From: Actinoallomurus sp.
Lineage (GTDB): Bacteria > Actinomycetota > Actinomycetes > Streptosporangiales > Streptosporangiaceae
Direction of reading: 5' to 3'
Length of the DNA stretch: 33,852 nt
Assembly (NCBI GenBank): GCA_025964625.1
Contig: JAOPYL010000196.1
Coordinates: forward strand, 1-33,852
Numbering within the stretch: position 1 is the first letter of the stretch; every line of letters starts with the position of its first letter. Position numbers and translations under genes: made by a program. Below are positions 14,380 to 23,088 of this stretch, piece after piece. The notes beneath the pieces were generated by a model. That model saw only the letters and a program-made list of their open reading frames with translations, made no database searches and had not been told where the DNA came from.

Positions 14380-16287
14380 CTATGAGACTCGCTTCAGCAC
14401 CACGTCGTCGGCCTTGACGAAGTACACGCGGTGGCCGAACTGGATCTCGTAGTACGTCAGCTTTCCGCGTACGACGGCGTGCTGCGCCACGTCGAACGTC
14501 GGCGAGTAGTCGTACTCACCGCGCGTCACGCCGCCCACGGCGTAACCCTGGCCCGCGGCGAAGGTGTACTGCATGGGCACCAGCGGCTGGACCGGCACAC
14601 CGGCCGGGTACGCCTCCGGCTCCGGATAGGCGCGGCCATAGACCGGTACCGTCGCCGCCCCCGGCTTGGGCGTCACGACGAAACCGTGGGCGGCGAACGC
14701 GACCGGCTGGGCCTTGGGGTTGTAGAACCACGCCTCCTGCCCGAGGTACCAGATCGCCGTCCAGTCACCCTGCCGATCGGCCACCGCGTACTTCTGGCCG
14801 GTCGCGGCACGGGCGCTGTGGTCGTACACGCTCATCGTCGCGTCGCCGTTCGGCGGGTGCTTGCCGACGTCCTTGACCAGCGGCGCGTCGGCCCGTGGCT
14901 CGGTGCGCAGCATGATCGACCCGCCGCCGTGCGCCGGGCAGAGCGCCGACGGGTTCTTGTCGTCGCAGCCGGTGTAGGGCACCACGTTCTTCGCGTAGTC
15001 GGGAAGGATCATCACCACGCCGGAACTCGCCCCGGCGCCGGCGTGCAGCGGCCGGTGCAGCAGGTCGAAGTAGTGCGCCCAGTCCCAGTACGGCCCCGGG
15101 TCCTCGTGCATGCCCTGCACGCCGGCGGGCGTGGTGCCGGGGACGTTGTCGTGGCCGAGGATGTGCGCCCGGTCAACCGGGATGTCGTACTTCTTGGTCA
15201 GGTAGCGCACCAGCTCGGACGAGCTGCGGTACATCGCCTCCGTGTACCAGGTGCCGCCCTGTGCCAGGAAGCCCTCGTGCTCGATGCCGATGGACTTGGC
15301 GTTGATGTACCAGTTGCCCGCGTGCCAGGCGACGTCCTTGGCCTTGACGTGCTGGGCCACGTGACCGTCGGCCGACCGGATCGTGTAGTTCCAGCTGACG
15401 TACGTCGGGTCCTGCACCGAGTGCACCGTGCTGTCGTAGGAACTCTCGGTGTCGTGGATGACGATGTAGGAGATCTTCTGGCTCTTCGGCCGGTCGCCCA
15501 GATCGTGATTGCCGTAGCTCTCCGGGTCGTTCGGGTCGAGCTGCTGGTACGGCGCCGGGATCCACTCGCAGCCGAGGTCCTTCGGGCACTCGGTCTGGCC
15601 GTCGCCGGCGGCCGGCGCGGGGGTGCGCAGGCCGGGCGTCGCGGCGAGCGTGACCTTCTGCCCGTCGTCGGTGGTGCGGGAGGCTCCGGTGCGGACCACG
15701 TCGTACACCTGGCCGGCGAACCAGGAGGTGCCGCCGTAGCGGACGGCCGCGGAGTACCACGCGGCGGGATCGGCGCTGAGCGGCTTGCGGAGATCCCGCT
15801 GGTATCGGGCGAGCAGCGCGGCGCCGCCGCGGATGTTGGCCGCCGGGTCGGTGCGCAGCGCGCTCGGCGCGGCACCGGTGAGCCCGGCGGCCTGCTGCAG
15901 CGTCTGCGCGGCGACCGGGGTCTGGGCGGCGTTCGGGTGGGCGGCGGCGGCCTTGGGGCGGAGCGCCGCGCGGGAGCTGTCGCCTCGGGGGTCCTCTCCA
16001 CCGCCCGCGAAGTGCTCCGCGGATGGGGCGAGCGTGCCGTCGACCAGGTGCATGGGCCCGAAGCCGCCGCTCACGCTCGGCAGGCCCCGGTTGGCGTCCC
16101 ACCGGGACTCCAGGTACGAGACGGCGAGAAGAAGTCTCTCCGGCACGTGGTACGCCTTCGCCGCCTGGGCGAAGGACTGCTGGCGGGTGAGTGGGACCGG
16201 ACTGGATTGCTGGGCGTGGGCCTGTCCGGTTCCAAGACCGGCCAGTACCACGGTCGCGGCGACGAGGGTACGGCGTCGCATGCGCAT
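14380..16287 (-). CDS. Secreted N-acetylmuramoyl-L-alanine amidase with N-terminal lysozyme-like domain
   Basis: ATG 16287 with CGGAGG 6 nt upstream gives 635 residues. Residues 1-25 are a Sec signal peptide (basic start, hydrophobic core, AHA cleavage site). Residues 35-85 resemble a transglycosylase-type fold (FAQAAKAYHVPERLLLAVSYLESRWD, candidate Glu60), continued by an Ala-rich linker and NIRGGAALLARYQRDL, which is typical of SLT-like repeats. Residues 270-405 are an Amidase_2/PGRP domain: His278 (IVIHDTES), WNYTIRSADG, His322 (AWHAG), IGIEHEG (334-340), HILGHDNVPGT and HEDPGPYWDW (394-403), which supply the zinc and catalytic residues. The C-terminal 200 residues have SH3-like segments (YAVADRQGDWTAIWYLGQE). 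It should cut the amide bond between muramic acid and the stem peptide outside the cell. A promoter lies at 16322-16350. Confidence 0.88.
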   Translation of the reverse strand: MRMRRRTLVAATVVLAGLGTGQAHAQQSSPVPLTRQQSFAQAAKAYHVPERLLLAVSYLESRWDANRGLPSVSGGFGPMHLVDGTLAPSAEHFAGGGEDPRGDSSRAALRPKAAAAHPNAAQTPVAAQTLQQAAGLTGAAPSALRTDPAANIRGGAALLARYQRDLRKPLSADPAAWYSAAVRYGGTSWFAGQVYDVVRTGASRTTDDGQKVTLAATPGLRTPAPAAGDGQTECPKDLGCEWIPAPYQQLDPNDPESYGNHDLGDRPKSQKISYIVIHDTESSYDSTVHSVQDPTYVSWNYTIRSADGHVAQHVKAKDVAWHAGNWYINAKSIGIEHEGFLAQGGTWYTEAMYRSSSELVRYLTKKYDIPVDRAHILGHDNVPGTTPAGVQGMHEDPGPYWDWAHYFDLLHRPLHAGAGASSGVVMILPDYAKNVVPYTGCDDKNPSALCPAHGGGSIMLRTEPRADAPLVKDVGKHPPNGDATMSVYDHSARAATGQKYAVADRQGDWTAIWYLGQEAWFYNPKAQPVAFAAHGFVVTPKPGAATVPVYGRAYPEPEAYPAGVPVQPLVPMQYTFAAGQGYAVGGVTRGEYDYSPTFDVAQHAVVRGKLTYYEIQFGHRVYFVKADDVVLKRVS

Positions 16288-16321
16288 CGGCAGCCTCCGC
16301 GCTAACGGTTGGATGCCGGTA

Positions 16322-16350
16322 AGAGTCTCGAAGACACCGGGCCGCGTCAA
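16322..16350 (-). promoter_or_regulatory. Candidate amidase promoter
   Basis: -35 TTGACG (16350-16345), 17-nt spacer, -10 GACTCT (16327-16322) on the minus strand, leaving a leader of about 30 nt with a CGGAGG ribosome site. The -10 is weak but keeps A2 and T6. Confidence 0.4.
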
Positions 16351-16405
16351 TGGCTTTCGATCAATTCGCCTGACGCGAAGGATTCCAACGAGAACGGGGC
16401 GCGGA

Positions 16406-19153
16406 TCAGCTCGCGGAGATCACCGAGCCGTGCAGCGGGATGAACGCGTCGCCGCACGGGGTGGTACGCACCAGAGACTCGATATCGCTCGGTGCCATCG
16501 GACGCGACACGAGAAAGCCCTGCCCCCGCGGGCAGCACATCTCACGGAGGAGTTCGAGCTGCTCGGGCCGCTCGATGCCCTCGGCGACGACGATCAGCCC
16601 GAGGTCGCGGCCGACCCGGGCGATCGTGCGTGTCAGCAGGGTGAGCGTCTCGTCCCGCCCGAGCCCGGCCACGAACGACGGATCTATCTTGATCACGTCC
16701 ACCGGCAGCTGCCGAAGGTAGGCCAGCGAGGCGTAGCCGGTGCCGAAGTCGTCGATGGCCAGGCGTATGCCGAGGTCCCGCAGGGCGGACAGCCGGGCGA
16801 TGAGCTCCTCGGTCCCGTCCACGAGGACCTCCTCCCGGACCTCCAGCGTGAGCACCTCCGGCGGCAGCCCGCTGTCGGCGAGCGCGGCCGCGACCGACTC
16901 GATGAACCGCGGCGCGGCGATCTCGCGGGGCCGGAGGTTGATCGACAGACCGATCTCCCAGCCCGACTCCCGCCATCTGGCAACCTGGCCGCACGCCTCC
17001 CGCAGCACCCAGTTGCCGAGCGGGACCATCAGGCCGGACTCCTCCGCCGTGCCGATGAACTCCTCCGGCGGCACGAACACGCCGCCCCGCCACCACCGGA
17101 CCAGCGCCTCGACGCCCATCAGGCGTGACGTGGCGAGCTCGACGACCGGCTGGTACTCGACGGCGAACTGCTGCTCGCTGAGCGCCCGCTGCAGGTCGCC
17201 ACCGAGCTCGAGGCGGCGCATCACCTCGGCGTGCATCTTCGCGGCGAAGACCTCGACCCGTCCGCCGCCGAGATCCTTCGCGCGGGACAGCGCGATGTCG
17301 GCGTTGCGGATCAGTTCCAGTCCGTCGATGCCGTCCTCGGTGAAGGCGATGCCGACGCTGGCGGTGAGCACGATGCTGCGGTCGGCCACCCGGTACGGCT
17401 CGCCGGCCAGCGCCCGCAGCAGGCGCTCGCCGAGGTCGACCACTGTCTGCACCTCGGTGGCGCTCTCCACGAGGACGGCGAACTCGTCGCCGCCCCAGCG
17501 GGCGACCGTGTCGTCGGCCAGCACCCCGGCATGGAGCCGCCGGGCCGCCTGGGCGAGCACCTGGTCTCCGCCGGCGTGGCCGATGGAGTCGTTGACGGCG
17601 GTGAACCCGTCGAGGTCGGCGAAGATCACCGCGACCGGCCCCTGGCGGCGTGCCACCACCTCTCGTGCGCGTTCTTCGAAGTAGGCGCGGTTCGGCAGGC
17701 CCGTCAGCCCGTCGTGGAAGGTCAGGTGGGTGACCTGGCGCTGCAGCGCCGCCTGCTCGCTGAAGTCGCGGGTCGTCACCAGCAGCCGGTCCGTGGCGCC
17801 GTCGCCGCCCCGGCCGTACTGGGAGATCGTGGACTCCGTGGGCATCCAGGTGCCGTCCGTGGCCCGCACGCGGCAGGCGACGCGCACGACGCCGCCGTCA
17901 CCGTCACCGTCGCCGTCGGCGGCGTCGGCGACCGCGCGGAGGAAGGCGGTCACCACGTCCGTGACGCGGGGCAGGTCCTCGGGGTGGATGACGTCGTACA
18001 CAGGCCGGCCGAGCAGGTGCTCCGCGGCGTGGTGGTACGACCGCCGGGCTCCGGCGCTGACGTACTGGACGACGCCGTCCACCCCGCAGATGAGCACAAC
18101 GTCGTTGATGCTCTCGGCGAGCGCACGGAAATGCTCCTCGCCGGTGCCCACGGCCCGGCGGAGCCGCTCGTTGTCGCGTACGAGCTCACCGAGCCGGGCC
18201 AGCACGACGAGCACCGCGGAGCCGGCCACCACCGGCACGATCGGCCTGAGCTCCCGTCCGGCGGTGAGCGAGTGACCGGCCACGAAGATCGCGGCGGCGG
18301 CGGCCGTCGCGGCGGGGGCGATGCCCGGCCGGACCAGCGGGCGAAGGACCTCGTCGGCGGACTGTTCACCGCGCACGACCCAGGGGGCGACGCCCAGGAG
18401 CAGGAACCCGAACGTGCGGGCGAGATCGGCGGGGGTGCCGTGAGCGCCGCCGTCGTTCAGCCGTATCGCGGCGTACACGACGTCCGCCGCCGTGAGGAGG
18501 AGCAGCGCACAGTAGGCGATCACCACGCGCCGGTGCCGTCCGCGTACGGCGCCGAGCGCGACGGGAAGCAGCACGCAGAGCAGCACGGCGTCGAACACCG
18601 GATAGCGCAGCTCGATCAGGAACTGGCCCCAGCCCTCTCCGGACAGGTGGTACAGCCGGTCGAAGAGCGCGACCCAGCCGACCACGAACAGGGCGCAGGC
18701 GCAGACGTAGGTGTCGGCGAGGTAGCGCAGCCAGGGACGCGCATTGCGGGGGAGGCGCATGGGCATGATGAAGCCAGCCGCCATGGCGACCGGGGCGACC
18801 AGGAGGAACAGGTCGGCCGGGGAGACCGCCACCACGGCACGGCTGATGACGAGCCGGGAGATGGCGTTGAAGGTCTCGCCGGCGCACCAGGCGAGCGCGG
18901 CGATGCCGAACCACCGCCACACGTCCCGGTCGAACTTCCCGGCGGGCGTGTGCGGCGCTCGCTGCGCGGCGTACAGCAGGGACGTCGCGGCGGCCGCCGC
19001 GGCCCATGCGGCCAGCCAGGAACCGGACGCGCCGCCGCCCCAGCCCAGCGCGAGGGCGAGCGCGTAGATCAGGGCGAGCGCGGCGATCACTCCGAACGGC
19101 CGCGCCGCCACCGGGACCCCCCAGCGCCGCCGCCCCGTTCCCTCGCCGCTCAT
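16406..19153 (-). CDS. Membrane PAS-GGDEF-EAL cyclic-di-GMP protein
   Basis: ATG 19153 gives 915 residues. Residues 15-320 contain about eight to ten hydrophobic segments. A PAS domain follows (341-470, HFRALAESINDVVLICGVDG, then RDFSEQ), with an acidic DGDGDGDG insert at 413-420 coded by short tandem repeats. The GGDEF domain (475-640) has an intact GGDEF at 554-558, but the RxxD inhibitory site is LADD, so product inhibition through the I-site is unlikely. The EAL domain (650-905) has EAL at 682-684, SINLRPRE, DDFGTGYASL, DVIKID and VAEGIE; the usual E-L-T-E motif reads EVREE. Both synthase and phosphodiesterase activity are therefore possible. Domain order is like Streptomyces RmdA; orthology is not shown. 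Confidence 0.9.
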   Translation of the reverse strand: MSGEGTGRRRWGVPVAARPFGVIAALALIYALALALGWGGGASGSWLAAWAAAAAATSLLYAAQRAPHTPAGKFDRDVWRWFGIAALAWCAGETFNAISRLVISRAVVAVSPADLFLLVAPVAMAAGFIMPMRLPRNARPWLRYLADTYVCACALFVVGWVALFDRLYHLSGEGWGQFLIELRYPVFDAVLLCVLLPVALGAVRGRHRRVVIAYCALLLLTAADVVYAAIRLNDGGAHGTPADLARTFGFLLLGVAPWVVRGEQSADEVLRPLVRPGIAPAATAAAAAIFVAGHSLTAGRELRPIVPVVAGSAVLVVLARLGELVRDNERLRRAVGTGEEHFRALAESINDVVLICGVDGVVQYVSAGARRSYHHAAEHLLGRPVYDVIHPEDLPRVTDVVTAFLRAVADAADGDGDGDGGVVRVACRVRATDGTWMPTESTISQYGRGGDGATDRLLVTTRDFSEQAALQRQVTHLTFHDGLTGLPNRAYFEERAREVVARRQGPVAVIFADLDGFTAVNDSIGHAGGDQVLAQAARRLHAGVLADDTVARWGGDEFAVLVESATEVQTVVDLGERLLRALAGEPYRVADRSIVLTASVGIAFTEDGIDGLELIRNADIALSRAKDLGGGRVEVFAAKMHAEVMRRLELGGDLQRALSEQQFAVEYQPVVELATSRLMGVEALVRWWRGGVFVPPEEFIGTAEESGLMVPLGNWVLREACGQVARWRESGWEIGLSINLRPREIAAPRFIESVAAALADSGLPPEVLTLEVREEVLVDGTEELIARLSALRDLGIRLAIDDFGTGYASLAYLRQLPVDVIKIDPSFVAGLGRDETLTLLTRTIARVGRDLGLIVVAEGIERPEQLELLREMCCPRGQGFLVSRPMAPSDIESLVRTTPCGDAFIPLHGSVISAS

Positions 19154-19602
19154 CAGTGACTCGCTCCCTACACGTTGATCATGAGTGTGTCCCCGGAATG
19201 GAAACGACCCGGACCGAACGCATGACTCCCGAGACCCCACGGGCCTCAGGTCTTTTTCGGGCGTGGCGTGCCGCCGGTCTGTCAAGTGCCGTGTCATCCA
19301 ATACGGAGCGGTGGCCCGCGGGGCGGGTCACCGGGTTGGAAATTGCAACCGCGCGGTGGCCGGGCCGGGATCACCGGCAGGGCCCGCGTGGCGGTCAGGC
19401 TGGTCAGCTTCGCCGTTCAATGTACGGGTCCTATGTCACAGAGCGATTGAGGCCGGGCGTCCACCTGGCGACAACCGGCCACGTTCAGTAATCATTCATC
19501 TGCCGTTTTAGGTAGTTTGTCGGTAACGCCAGCAAATGCGGAAAGCTGCGGTGTGTAATCACTCGTCATCCCGCAAAGCGTTCTACCGAAGGCTTTAGAG
19601 GA
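19154..19602. other. 449-bp intergenic region without a recognisable gene
   Basis: It separates the PAS-GGDEF-EAL gene from the upstream dehydrogenase (both minus). Positions 19480-19600 are clearly more A/T-rich than the surroundings. On the plus strand GAGACCC-CAC-GGGCCTC (19231-19247, one mismatch) followed by TCTTTTTC looks like an intrinsic terminator, although no plus-strand gene precedes it. A small dyad GGTTG-N7-CAACC lies near 19334-19350. Open frames here have no family similarity or proper start. I recognise no known riboswitch class. Confidence 0.5.
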
Positions 19603-20511
19603 TCAGTAGTCGCCCGTGATCACATTGAGCAGGGTCTCGCCGGAGACGTGCCGGGCGAGCTGATCCCGCACCAGGGCGATGGCCCGCCGCCGCGAGGCCG
19701 GGGTGGACCCTCCGACGTGCGGAGTGATGAACAGCCCCGGCGCCGACCAGAGCGGGTGCCCGGCGGGGAGCGGCTCCGGATCGGTCACGTCGAGCACGGC
19801 GCGCAGCCGCCGCCGCGTCAGCTCGGCGAGCAGCGCCTTCGTGTCGACGACCGGCCCTCGGGCGGCGTTGACCAGCAGTGCGCCGTCCTTCATCCGGGAG
19901 AGGAACGCCGCGTCGGCCATGCCGGTCGTCTCCGCGGTGGACGGCACGATCAGGACCACGGCGTCGGCGCGCGGCAGGAGCTCGGGCAACGCGCTCACCG
20001 GTCGGACGCCGTCGCGGGCGGTCCTGGCGACTCGCACGATCTCCGTCTCGAAAGGCACCAGGCGCCGCTCGATCGCCGCCCCCACAGAGCCGTACCCGAC
20101 GATCAGAACCGTCCGGTCTGTCAGGGCGTCAGTCATGTGCCAGTCCCAGCGGCCCTCCCGCTGCGCCTGGGCGAACCCGGGGAACTCCCGCTGCGCGGCG
20201 ATGATCGCGCCGACCACCCACTCGGCGGTGCTCGCGTCATGGACGCCGCGCGCGTTGCACAGGACGACGCCGTCGGGAACGTGCGGCAGGAAGGTGTCCA
20301 CCCCCGCGACCTGCAGCTGCACGACCTCCAGGTTCGGCATCCGAGCGAGGATCTCCCGGCTCTGCCGGGTCGGGACGAACGGCGGCACGTAGAAGCCGAC
20401 CGTGCCCGGGTCGCCCGGAAGGTCGTTCCCGCCGTCGTAGATCTGCGTGCTCACCCCGGCGACGTCCGCCACGGCGTCGGCGATCTCCTCATCCGGCACC
20501 CATACCTTCAC
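19603..20511 (-). CDS. NAD-dependent D-2-hydroxyacid dehydrogenase family protein
   Basis: GTG 20511 (VKVWVPDEE) is chosen because GGGAGG lies 9 nt upstream; it gives 302 residues, a normal length. The longer frame to 20637 adds 42 residues without family similarity. The Rossmann loop reads VLIVGYGSVGAAIERR (GxGxxG). The catalytic triad of the family is present: Arg in NAARGPVVD, Glu in DVTDPEPLP and His in ITPHVGGST. The protein lacks the ASB and ACT domains of SerA, so it is a paralogue acting on another 2-hydroxy/2-keto acid (hydroxypyruvate, glyoxylate or a phosphonate are typical). The substrate is not known. It appears monocistronic. Confidence 0.88.
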   Translation of the reverse strand: MKVWVPDEEIADAVADVAGVSTQIYDGGNDLPGDPGTVGFYVPPFVPTRQSREILARMPNLEVVQLQVAGVDTFLPHVPDGVVLCNARGVHDASTAEWVVGAIIAAQREFPGFAQAQREGRWDWHMTDALTDRTVLIVGYGSVGAAIERRLVPFETEIVRVARTARDGVRPVSALPELLPRADAVVLIVPSTAETTGMADAAFLSRMKDGALLVNAARGPVVDTKALLAELTRRRLRAVLDVTDPEPLPAGHPLWSAPGLFITPHVGGSTPASRRRAIALVRDQLARHVSGETLLNVITGDY

Positions 20512-20686
20512 CGTGCTGAACCTCCCGACGTGTCGGTGGAAATCGTACGACCGGCGGGCCAGGTCCGTGACGCCGGTACGCGGCACCGCTCCGGTCCCAC
20601 CCCGCTCGGTGACCGGGACGATGTCGGACTTGACCACGGAGAGTCAACTCCGTTCGGCGACGTTCGTTCCGGATTGAGATGGGAAC

Positions 20687-20812
20687 TTGACCAAAGTGAG
20701 GCTAAGCATCGTCGTCGCCGCCGCGCCGGACGGCTCCCTGTGGGTGAGCACCAGCAACAGGGACGGCCGGGGCTCACCGCACCAGGGCGATGACAGGATC
20801 CTCGTGATCCCC
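20687..20812 (+). pseudogene. C-terminal remnant of a PQQ-type sugar dehydrogenase
   Basis: The translated stretch contains [20 protein letters not shown] followed by [11 protein letters not shown], which closely resembles the last blade of soluble PQQ-dependent glucose/sorbosone dehydrogenases (the usual ending is like PDGSLWV-T-S/N-N-x-DGRG ... DDRI). Only about 42 codons match; an in-frame stop lies at 20675-20677 and the frame continues into non-homologous sequence until a stop just before the SUFU gene. No other part of such a gene is seen nearby, so this is a decayed fragment left between the dehydrogenase and SUFU genes. Confidence 0.5.
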
Positions 20813-20882
20813 TGTCCTGACCGCCTCGGCCCGTCCGTGGACTCACCATCCGCAGGCCGCACACCCGCCCGGTCGCTCTAAG

Positions 20883-21470
20883 GTGATCAGGGTGAGCTAT
20901 CCCCATAAGGAGCCCGACCGCTTCGACGGGCTCCTCGAGCACGTCGAGCGGTATCTCGGCCCAGCGCGCTACACCCAGCCGGCGGAGATCGAAGGACGCG
21001 ACCGCGGCTTCGCGGTCGGCATCCATGACCATCCCGAGCTGTCCATGGTGACGGCGGCCACGACCGGTGCGCGCTTTCAGGCCATCCAGTCGCCGCTACC
21101 ACTGGAGTTCGCGTGCTCGGCGCGGCCCGGTCAGGAGGACGAGGCCGCCTACCTGGTGCACGTGTTCGCCGACATGGCCGTGGAAAACGGATCTGAGGTG
21201 GAGTACGACGACGGGTTCCTGAACGAGGAGCCGCTGGTCCCGGGCACCTCCATCCACGGCCTGCTCGCCGCGCCGCACCCGCGCGCGGACGAGATGTTCA
21301 ACCTCTTCCGCAACGCGCGAGGCGAACTCCAGCTCCAGTTCATCACCCTCGTGCCGATCACCGGCCCCGAGGCGGAGTATCTGCGCGACCACGAGACCGG
21401 CGAGCTGTTCGAGCTGTGGGAGTCCAGGGGCACCGACCTGCTCGACGTCTACCGGGCCTCAGCGGTCTGA
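20883..21470 (+). CDS. Suppressor-of-fused (SUFU) domain protein
   Basis: The 195-residue protein has the bacterial SUFU-like layout: an N-terminal HVERYLGPARYTQPAE region, an aromatic- and Pro-containing core (SPLPLEFACSARPGQEDEA), an HGLLAAPHPRADEMFNLFR segment, and the hallmark end LQFITLVPITGPEAEYLR then ELFELWESRGTDLLDVYR. In bacteria such proteins are small, cytosolic and of unknown function; some are suspected immunity-type proteins, but no toxin partner is visible here. GTG 20883 gives the longest frame; GTG 20892, with AAGG 8 nt upstream, may be the true start (192 residues). It is monocistronic and convergent with gatB. Confidence 0.75.
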   Translation: MIRVSYPHKEPDRFDGLLEHVERYLGPARYTQPAEIEGRDRGFAVGIHDHPELSMVTAATTGARFQAIQSPLPLEFACSARPGQEDEAAYLVHVFADMAVENGSEVEYDDGFLNEEPLVPGTSIHGLLAAPHPRADEMFNLFRNARGELQLQFITLVPITGPEAEYLRDHETGELFELWESRGTDLLDVYRASAV

Positions 21471-21515
21471 GACCGGGCACCCGTGCGCCGCTGCCCGGCA
21501 CGGCCGAGCCCCGCC

Positions 21516-21556
21516 ACGCCGCGGTTCCTCTCGTTCGCCGGGAGGAACCGCGGCGT
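21516..21556. terminator. Bidirectional terminator between SUFU gene and gatB
   Basis: A perfect 15-bp stem (21516-21530 with 21542-21556) with an 11-nt loop ends 6 bp before the gatB stop codon and 46 bp after the SUFU stop. It lies between convergent genes and can serve both. Confidence 0.75.
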
Positions 21557-21561
21557 CCGGG

Positions 21562-23061
21562 TCAGCCGGTGAGCTTGTTGATGATCAGCTCGCGGGCGCG
21601 GCCCGCGTCGGCCTGGCCCCGGGTCGCCTTCATGACCGCGCCGACCAGCGCGCCGGCCGCGGCGACCTTGCCGCTGCGGATCTTCTCTGCGACGTCCGGG
21701 TTGCCGGCGATGACCTCGTCGATGATGGTGGCCAGCTCGCCCTCGTCGCTGACGACCTTGAGGCCTCGCCGCTCGACGACCTCGTCCGGCGTGCCCTCGC
21801 CGGCGAGCACGCCGTCGAGGACCTGCCGGGCCAGCTTGTCGTTGATCGTGCCCTCGGCCACCAGCCGGCTCACCCGCACGACGTCCGCCGGCGTCACCGG
21901 CAGCGCGGTCAGCTCGACGCCCTGCGCGGTGGCCCGCCGTGACAGCTCGTTCATCCACCACTTGCGGGCGGCGGCGGCCTCGGCACCCGCCTGGACGGTC
22001 TCCTCGATGAGATCGAGCGCCCCGGCGTTGACGATGTCCTGGAGCTCCTTCTCGGTGACACCCCATTCGCCCCGCACCCGGCCGCGCCGGGCGGCGGGCA
22101 GCTCGGGCAGGCTTGCGCGCAGCTCCTCCACCCAGTCGCGCGACGGGGACATGGGAACCAGGTCGGGCTCGGGGAAGTAGCGGTAGTCCTGCGCCTCTTC
22201 CTTGCTGCGGCCGCTCGTGGTCGTGCCGGTGTCCTCCTGGAAGTGCCGGGTCTCCTGGACCACACGCTCCCCCGCGTCCAGAACCGCCGCCTGCCGCTCG
22301 ATCTCGTGACGTACGGACCGCTCGACGGAGCGCAGTGAGTTGACGTTCTTGGTCTCCGAGCGGGTGCCCCACGTCGCGGAGCCGATCGGCATGAGCGAGA
22401 CGTTGACGTCGCAGCGCATGGAGCCCTCCTCCATGCGCACGTCGGAGACGCCCAGGGCGCGTACGAGCTCCCGCAGCTCGGTGGCGTAGGCCCGCGCCAC
22501 CAGTGGGGCCTTGTCGCCCGTGGCGGGGATCGGCTTGGTGACGATCTCGACGAGCGGGATGCCGGCCCGGTTGTAGTCGACGAGCGAGTGGTCGGCACCG
22601 TGGATCCGGCCGGTGGTGCCGCCCACGTGCAGCGACTTGCCGGTGTCCTCCTCCATGTGGACGCGCTCGATCTCAACGCGGTAGCTCTGCCCGTCGACCT
22701 CCACGTCGAGGTGGCCCTCCACGCAGAGCGGCTCGTCGTACTGGGAGATCTGGAAGTTCTTCGGCATGTCCGGATAGAAGTAGTTCTTCCGGGCGAACCG
22801 GCACCACTCCACGATCGAGCAGTTCAGCGCGAGGCCGATCTTGATGATGCCCTCGATCGCGGCGCGGTTCGTCACCGGCAGGGCCCCCGGAAGGCCGAGA
22901 CAGACCGGGCAGACCTGCGTGTTGGGCGGCGCGCCGAAGACCGTCGGGCACCCGCAGAACATCTTGCTGTTCGTGCCCAGCTCGATGTGCGTCTCGATGC
23001 CCAGCACCGGTTCATACCTGGCCAGCGCCTCGTCGTACGGAACCAGCGTCTCAGTGCTCAT
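21562..23061 (-). CDS. gatB: Asp-tRNA(Asn)/Glu-tRNA(Gln) amidotransferase subunit B
   Basis: The 499-residue subunit recognises the mischarged tRNA and phosphorylates the aspartyl or glutamyl group before amidation. Conserved elements are [10 protein letters not shown] (29-38), the CGC...[15 protein letters not shown] region, the [19 protein letters not shown] block, [12 protein letters not shown], the [16 protein letters not shown] signature and the C-terminal YqeY-like tail domain ([14 protein letters not shown]). ATG 23061, with GAGGAG about 9 nt upstream, replaces a 9-residue longer frame. It follows gatA by 27 bp in the gatC-gatA-gatB operon. Confidence 0.97.
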   Translation of the reverse strand: MSTETLVPYDEALARYEPVLGIETHIELGTNSKMFCGCPTVFGAPPNTQVCPVCLGLPGALPVTNRAAIEGIIKIGLALNCSIVEWCRFARKNYFYPDMPKNFQISQYDEPLCVEGHLDVEVDGQSYRVEIERVHMEEDTGKSLHVGGTTGRIHGADHSLVDYNRAGIPLVEIVTKPIPATGDKAPLVARAYATELRELVRALGVSDVRMEEGSMRCDVNVSLMPIGSATWGTRSETKNVNSLRSVERSVRHEIERQAAVLDAGERVVQETRHFQEDTGTTTSGRSKEEAQDYRYFPEPDLVPMSPSRDWVEELRASLPELPAARRGRVRGEWGVTEKELQDIVNAGALDLIEETVQAGAEAAAARKWWMNELSRRATAQGVELTALPVTPADVVRVSRLVAEGTINDKLARQVLDGVLAGEGTPDEVVERRGLKVVSDEGELATIIDEVIAGNPDVAEKIRSGKVAAAGALVGAVMKATRGQADAGRARELIINKLTG

Positions 23062-23088
23062 CGGTCTCACTCCTCGGGGTCGCTCCAC

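Noticed and set aside
17880-17935. Short tandem repeats (CCGTCA/CCGTCG) as a possible regulatory repeat
   Set aside because: They lie in frame inside the PAS-GGDEF-EAL gene and encode the DGDGDGDG insert; treated as protein low complexity.
21455-21475. CTCA-N6-TGAG dyad across the SUFU stop codon
   Set aside because: The spacing differs by one base from the BCAA-type sites and it is at a gene end; not counted as an operator.
23047-23062. CGTCTCAGTGCTCAT, sharing 12 bases with the leuB operator
   Set aside because: The right half-site (TGAGA/TGAAC) is missing and the match lies in the gatB start region inside an operon; chance similarity.
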